In this document: piece after piece, positions 61,476 through 64,000 of the stretch
How the letters are laid out: each line of letters begins with the position of its first letter
Numbering within the stretch: position 1 is the first letter of the stretch
Assembly (NCBI GenBank): GCA_045588655.1
Contig: JAZNEP010000035.1
Coordinates: 124,001 to 188,000 of the forward strand
DNA from: SVFI01 sp045588655
GTDB lineage: Bacteria; Bacillota; Clostridia; Lachnospirales; Lachnospiraceae
Direction: 5' to 3'
Length of the DNA stretch: 64,000 bases
Notes under the pieces: generated by a model
Told to the model about the DNA's origin: nothing
What the model saw: only the letters and a program-made list of their open reading frames with translations
Databases searched by the model: none
Made by a program: the position numbers and the translations under genes

Positions 61476-62486
61476 CTAGAATTTACCAGCTGTAGCAGCT
61501 TCTTCGATAGAAACTGCAACTGCAACAGTCATACCAACCATTGGGTTGTTACCTGCACCGATAAGACCCATCATTTCTACGTGAGCCGGTACAGATGAAG
61601 AACCTGCAAACTGTGCATCTGAGTGCATACGTCCCATAGTATCTGTCATACCATAAGAAGCAGGACCTGCAGCCATGTTATCCGGATGAAGTGTACGTCC
61701 TGTACCACCACCGGAAGCTACTGAGAAGTATTTCTTGCCCTGTTCAAGACATTCTTTTTTGTATGTTCCTGCAACCGGATGCTGGAAACGTGTTGGGTTT
61801 GTAGAGTTACCTGTGATAGATACGTCTACTCCTTCTTTGTGCATGATAGCTACACCTTCACAAACATCATTTGCACCGTAGCAGTTAACTTTTGCACGAA
61901 GACCTTCAGAGTATGATTTTCTGTAAACTTCTTTTACAGTATTTGTATATGGATCGTACTCTGTTTCTACGAATGTAAATCCGTTGATACGAGAGATAAT
62001 CTGAGCAGCATCTTTTCCAAGACCGTTTAAGATAACACGTAATGGTTTCTTACGAACTTTGTTTGCTTTCTCTGCGATACCGATAGCACCTTCAGCAGCT
62101 GCGAATGACTCGTGACCTGCTAAGAATGCGAAACATTCTGTTTCTTCTTCTAATAACATTTTTCCAAGGTTACCATGTCCAAGACCTACTTTACGTGTGT
62201 CTGCAACAGAACCTGGGATACAGAAAGCCTGAAGACCTTCACCGATTGCTGCAGCAGCATCAGCTGCGCGTCTGCAGTCTTTTTTGATTGCGATTGCTGC
62301 ACCTGTGATGTAAGCCCAGCAAGCATTTTCGAAACAAATTGGCTGGATACCTTTTACCTGATCGTAAACATTAAGTCCAGCGTCTTTTGTGATTTTTTCA
62401 GCTTCTTCAAGAGAAGCGATTCCATAATTGTTTAATACCGCATTGATCTGGTCAATACGTCTTTCATATGATTCAAATAAAGCCAT
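61476..62486 (-). CDS. GGGtGRT family protein
   Basis: 336 residues. The family's namesake motif is ASGGGTGRTLHPDNMAAGP near residue 257; other stretches are NSTNPTRFQHPVAGTYKKE and SSSVPAHVEMMGLIGAGNNP. The family is widespread in anaerobic Clostridia and has no assigned function. It always or nearly always occurs with a NifU-like scaffold, here 18 bases upstream, suggesting iron-sulfur-linked work. A clear AGGAGG precedes the ATG. Codon use looks that of a highly expressed gene (few rare codons). Confidence 0.88.
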   Translation of the reverse strand: MALFESYERRIDQINAVLNNYGIASLEEAEKITKDAGLNVYDQVKGIQPICFENACWAYITGAAIAIKKDCRRAADAAAAIGEGLQAFCIPGSVADTRKVGLGHGNLGKMLLEEETECFAFLAGHESFAAAEGAIGIAEKANKVRKKPLRVILNGLGKDAAQIISRINGFTFVETEYDPYTNTVKEVYRKSYSEGLRAKVNCYGANDVCEGVAIMHKEGVDVSITGNSTNPTRFQHPVAGTYKKECLEQGKKYFSVASGGGTGRTLHPDNMAAGPASYGMTDTMGRMHSDAQFAGSSSVPAHVEMMGLIGAGNNPMVGMTVAVAVSIEEAATAGKF

Positions 62487-62504
62487 TATAGTTTCCTCCT
62501 TCTC

Positions 62505-63209
62505 TTATTTCACTTCTTCGTCTGTTCTTGGATCGATAATCTTAACAGCATCAGCTACACGACCATACTGTCCGCAAGCCTTTTCATAAGCTGTGTTAGG
62601 GTCATCACCTTTTTTGATGAAGTCTGTCATCTTACCAAGGCTGACAAATTTATATCCGATAATCTGATCATCAGCATCAAGAGCGATACCTGTAACATAA
62701 CCTTCTGCCATTTCAAGGTAACGAGGACCTTTAGCAAGTGTTCCGTACATAGTACCAACCTGTGAACGAAGTCCTTTTCCTAAATCTTCAAGACCTGCTC
62801 CTACCGGAAGTCCGTCTTCTGAGAATGCAGACTGTGTACGACCGTAAACAATCTGTAAGAATAATTCTCTCATAGCTGTATTGATAGCATCACAAACCAA
62901 GTCTGTGTTTAATGCTTCAAGAACAGTTCTTCCTGGTAAAATTTCAGATGCCATAGCAGCTGAGTGAGTCATACCTGAACATCCGATTGTCTCGATCAGG
63001 GCTTCCTGGATAACTCCTTCTTTAACATTTAAAGATAATTTGCAGGCACCCTGCTGTGGTGCACACCAACCGATACCGTGTGTGAAACCTGAAATATCTT
63101 TTACTTCTTTTGCTTTCACCCATTTAGCTTCTTCTGGGATAGGAGCACAACCGTGATTCACGCCCTGTGCTACTGGACACATTTCTTCCACTTCTCTTGA
63201 ATAAATCAT
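62505..63209 (-). CDS. NifU-like iron-sulfur cluster scaffold protein
   Basis: 234 residues. Cysteines in EEMCPVAQGVNHGC, GIGWCAPQQGACKL and ETIGCSGMTHSA; the last resembles the NifU/IscU Cys motif. Longer than IscU (about 130), with an extra C-terminal region (about 150-234). Start MIYSREVEEMC at ATG 63209 follows AAAGGAG; the longer frame from 63248 overlaps the operator and is rejected. It is transcribed with GGGtGRT from a promoter with a palindrome. Confidence 0.85.
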   Translation of the reverse strand: MIYSREVEEMCPVAQGVNHGCAPIPEEAKWVKAKEVKDISGFTHGIGWCAPQQGACKLSLNVKEGVIQEALIETIGCSGMTHSAAMASEILPGRTVLEALNTDLVCDAINTAMRELFLQIVYGRTQSAFSEDGLPVGAGLEDLGKGLRSQVGTMYGTLAKGPRYLEMAEGYVTGIALDADDQIIGYKFVSLGKMTDFIKKGDDPNTAYEKACGQYGRVADAVKIIDPRTDEEVK

Positions 63210-63245
63210 GTGAAATCTCCTTTCAAAATGTAATTTATATTGTGG

Positions 63246-63273
63246 CAAAATATATAAAGGTATATTTTGTCAA
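63246..63273 (-). promoter_or_regulatory. promoter -35 with adjacent palindrome before the NifU-like gene
   Basis: Plus strand CAAAATATA (63246-63254), 6 bases, TATATTTTG (63261-63269): perfect 9-bp inverted repeat. On the minus strand TTGACA (63273-63268) abuts it, so a bound protein would cover the promoter. Confidence 0.6.
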
Positions 63274-63318
63274 AATCACTTTTTCTATTTTCGCATATTT
63301 TCGACAAAAAATCCACAG

Positions 63319-64000
63319 TTATTTTTTGTCTTTTTTTAGTTTGACTTTCTGGACAATTTTTCCGTTTGTTTTGTAAATTGAATCTGCATTAACCAACCCT
63401 CTTACATTGCACAGAGGATAGATATCTGTGTTACGTCCAACAATCGTTCCAGGATTTAAAACGGTATTACAACCAACCTGAACATTATCACCAACAACTG
63501 CACCAAACTTGCGGAGCTTGGTATCATATTTTCCGAGTGAGAAGTTAACTTCTATATCACTCTTATCATTTTTTATATTGGAAGTGATAACGCCTGCTCC
63601 AAAATGTGAGCGGTAACCAAGAATACTGTCACCGACATAATTGTAGTGCGGAACCTGTACCTCATCAAATATAATACTGTTTTTAACTTCGGTAGAGTTA
63701 CCAATTACACAATTTTTACCAATAACAGCACTGCCTCGTATAAATGCACAATGTCTCACTTCTGTACCTGCATCAATAATACAAGGACCACCAATGTAGG
63801 CTGTCGGTGCGACAGTGGCAGATCTTGAAACCCATACATTTTCACCGCGGTATTCATACTCTTCCGGTGGAAGCATCGGGCCAAGCTGTTCGATAAATGT
63901 TTTGATGGAAGGAAGTACTTCCCAAGGATTTTCTACCGAATCAAACATATATTTGGCGATAGTGTGTTCTACATCAAGATATTTTTCTACTTTGAATAAC
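63319..64000 (-). CDS. hexapeptide-repeat (left-handed beta-helix) protein, partial at window edge
   Basis: The frame stays open to the edge at 64000, so the start is outside; 226 codons are visible. ENPWEVLPSIKTFIEQL is followed by repeated hexapeptide units (IGGPCIIDAGTEVRH, VIGKNCVIGNSTEVKN, VVGDNVQVGCNTVLNPG), as in the C-terminal half of GlmU-type UDP-GlcNAc pyrophosphorylases. No nucleotidyltransferase domain is visible in this part. Often annotated as UDP-N-acetylglucosamine pyrophosphorylase in Lachnospiraceae; acyltransferase activity is not shown. Confidence 0.8.
   Translation of the reverse strand, partial: LFKVEKYLDVEHTIAKYMFDSVENPWEVLPSIKTFIEQLGPMLPPEEYEYRGENVWVSRSATVAPTAYIGGPCIIDAGTEVRHCAFIRGSAVIGKNCVIGNSTEVKNSIIFDEVQVPHYNYVGDSILGYRSHFGAGVITSNIKNDKSDIEVNFSLGKYDTKLRKFGAVVGDNVQVGCNTVLNPGTIVGRNTDIYPLCNVRGLVNADSIYKTNGKIVQKVKLKKDKK

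Overview
The window is a chromosomal segment of a low-GC, Gram-positive, spore-forming Clostridia, most likely Lachnospiraceae. The evidence is the sporulation genes gerW and ylbJ, the short-form HisG with its HisZ partner, RecU, LexA with a divergent LysM gene, L27 with an N-terminal leader plus its Prp protease, the Rng / TIGR03960 / TIGR03936 cluster before rplU, and strong AGGAGG ribosome binding sites. The genus cannot be named from the sequence alone. Nearly all of it is densely packed chromosomal sequence. I see no transposase, prophage, tRNA, rRNA or CRISPR array.

Layout. 1-1430: sporulation genes (DUF2953 tail, gerW), a small membrane peptide and a J-domain protein. 1471-12783: rpmB facing away from asp23-fakA-recG-degV-parE-parC-rsmD-coaD-coiled-coil gene, much like the B. 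subtilis yloU-yloV-recG region. 12775-19309: ylbJ, then rRNA pseudouridine synthases, a YgiQ radical SAM protein, a short-chain dehydrogenase, an unknown membrane protein and recU. 19319-24615: the histidine operon hisZ-G-D-B-(HisF-like)IE with a perfect -35 box, a leader and a terminator. 24659-33809: a radical SAM pair with RNase G, NUDIX, then the rplU-prp-rpmA-obg-yhbY-nadD-yqeK-rsfS ribosome-assembly block. 33836-37787: lexA with an SOS-controlled LysM gene, then a minus-strand group of ttcA-like, Xer-like and papain-like genes. 38104-42870: a 1323-residue cell-wall adhesin and its class B sortase. 42994-47853: dtd, an AI-2E family exporter, a cytidylate-kinase-like protein and a c-di-GMP phosphodiesterase. 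48035-53433: two ABC exporter half-subunits flanking a DUF1854 protein, behind a leader-peptide attenuator. 53483-56108: a MerR-controlled operon. 56198-61212: chemoreceptor, lysA, cupin, membrane protein, mtnN. 61476-63209: a NifU-like scaffold and GGGtGRT protein pair. 63319-64000: a hexapeptide-repeat protein that runs off the window.

The most interesting signal is non-coding. The ABC exporter operon (53109 down to 48035) has no promoter directly in front of it. Instead a consensus promoter at 53405-53433 transcribes a 34-codon leader ORF and then an intrinsic terminator. A 13-base segment inside the leader ORF can pair with the 5' arm of that terminator, and codons 28-30 carry a perfect 9-base complement of the leader's own Shine-Dalgarno. 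This is the architecture of ribosome-mediated attenuation, as known for antibiotic-inducible ABC exporters such as B. subtilis bmrB-bmrCD, but I do not recognise this leader. Other notable points: a HisF domain fused to HisIE has lost both catalytic aspartates; three LexA boxes lie between lexA and the LysM gene, one inside a perfect consensus promoter; a MerR-type promoter with a 19-bp spacer drives a MerR protein that has a membrane tail; and a large adhesin with a recent 273-bp internal duplication sits directly before its sortase.
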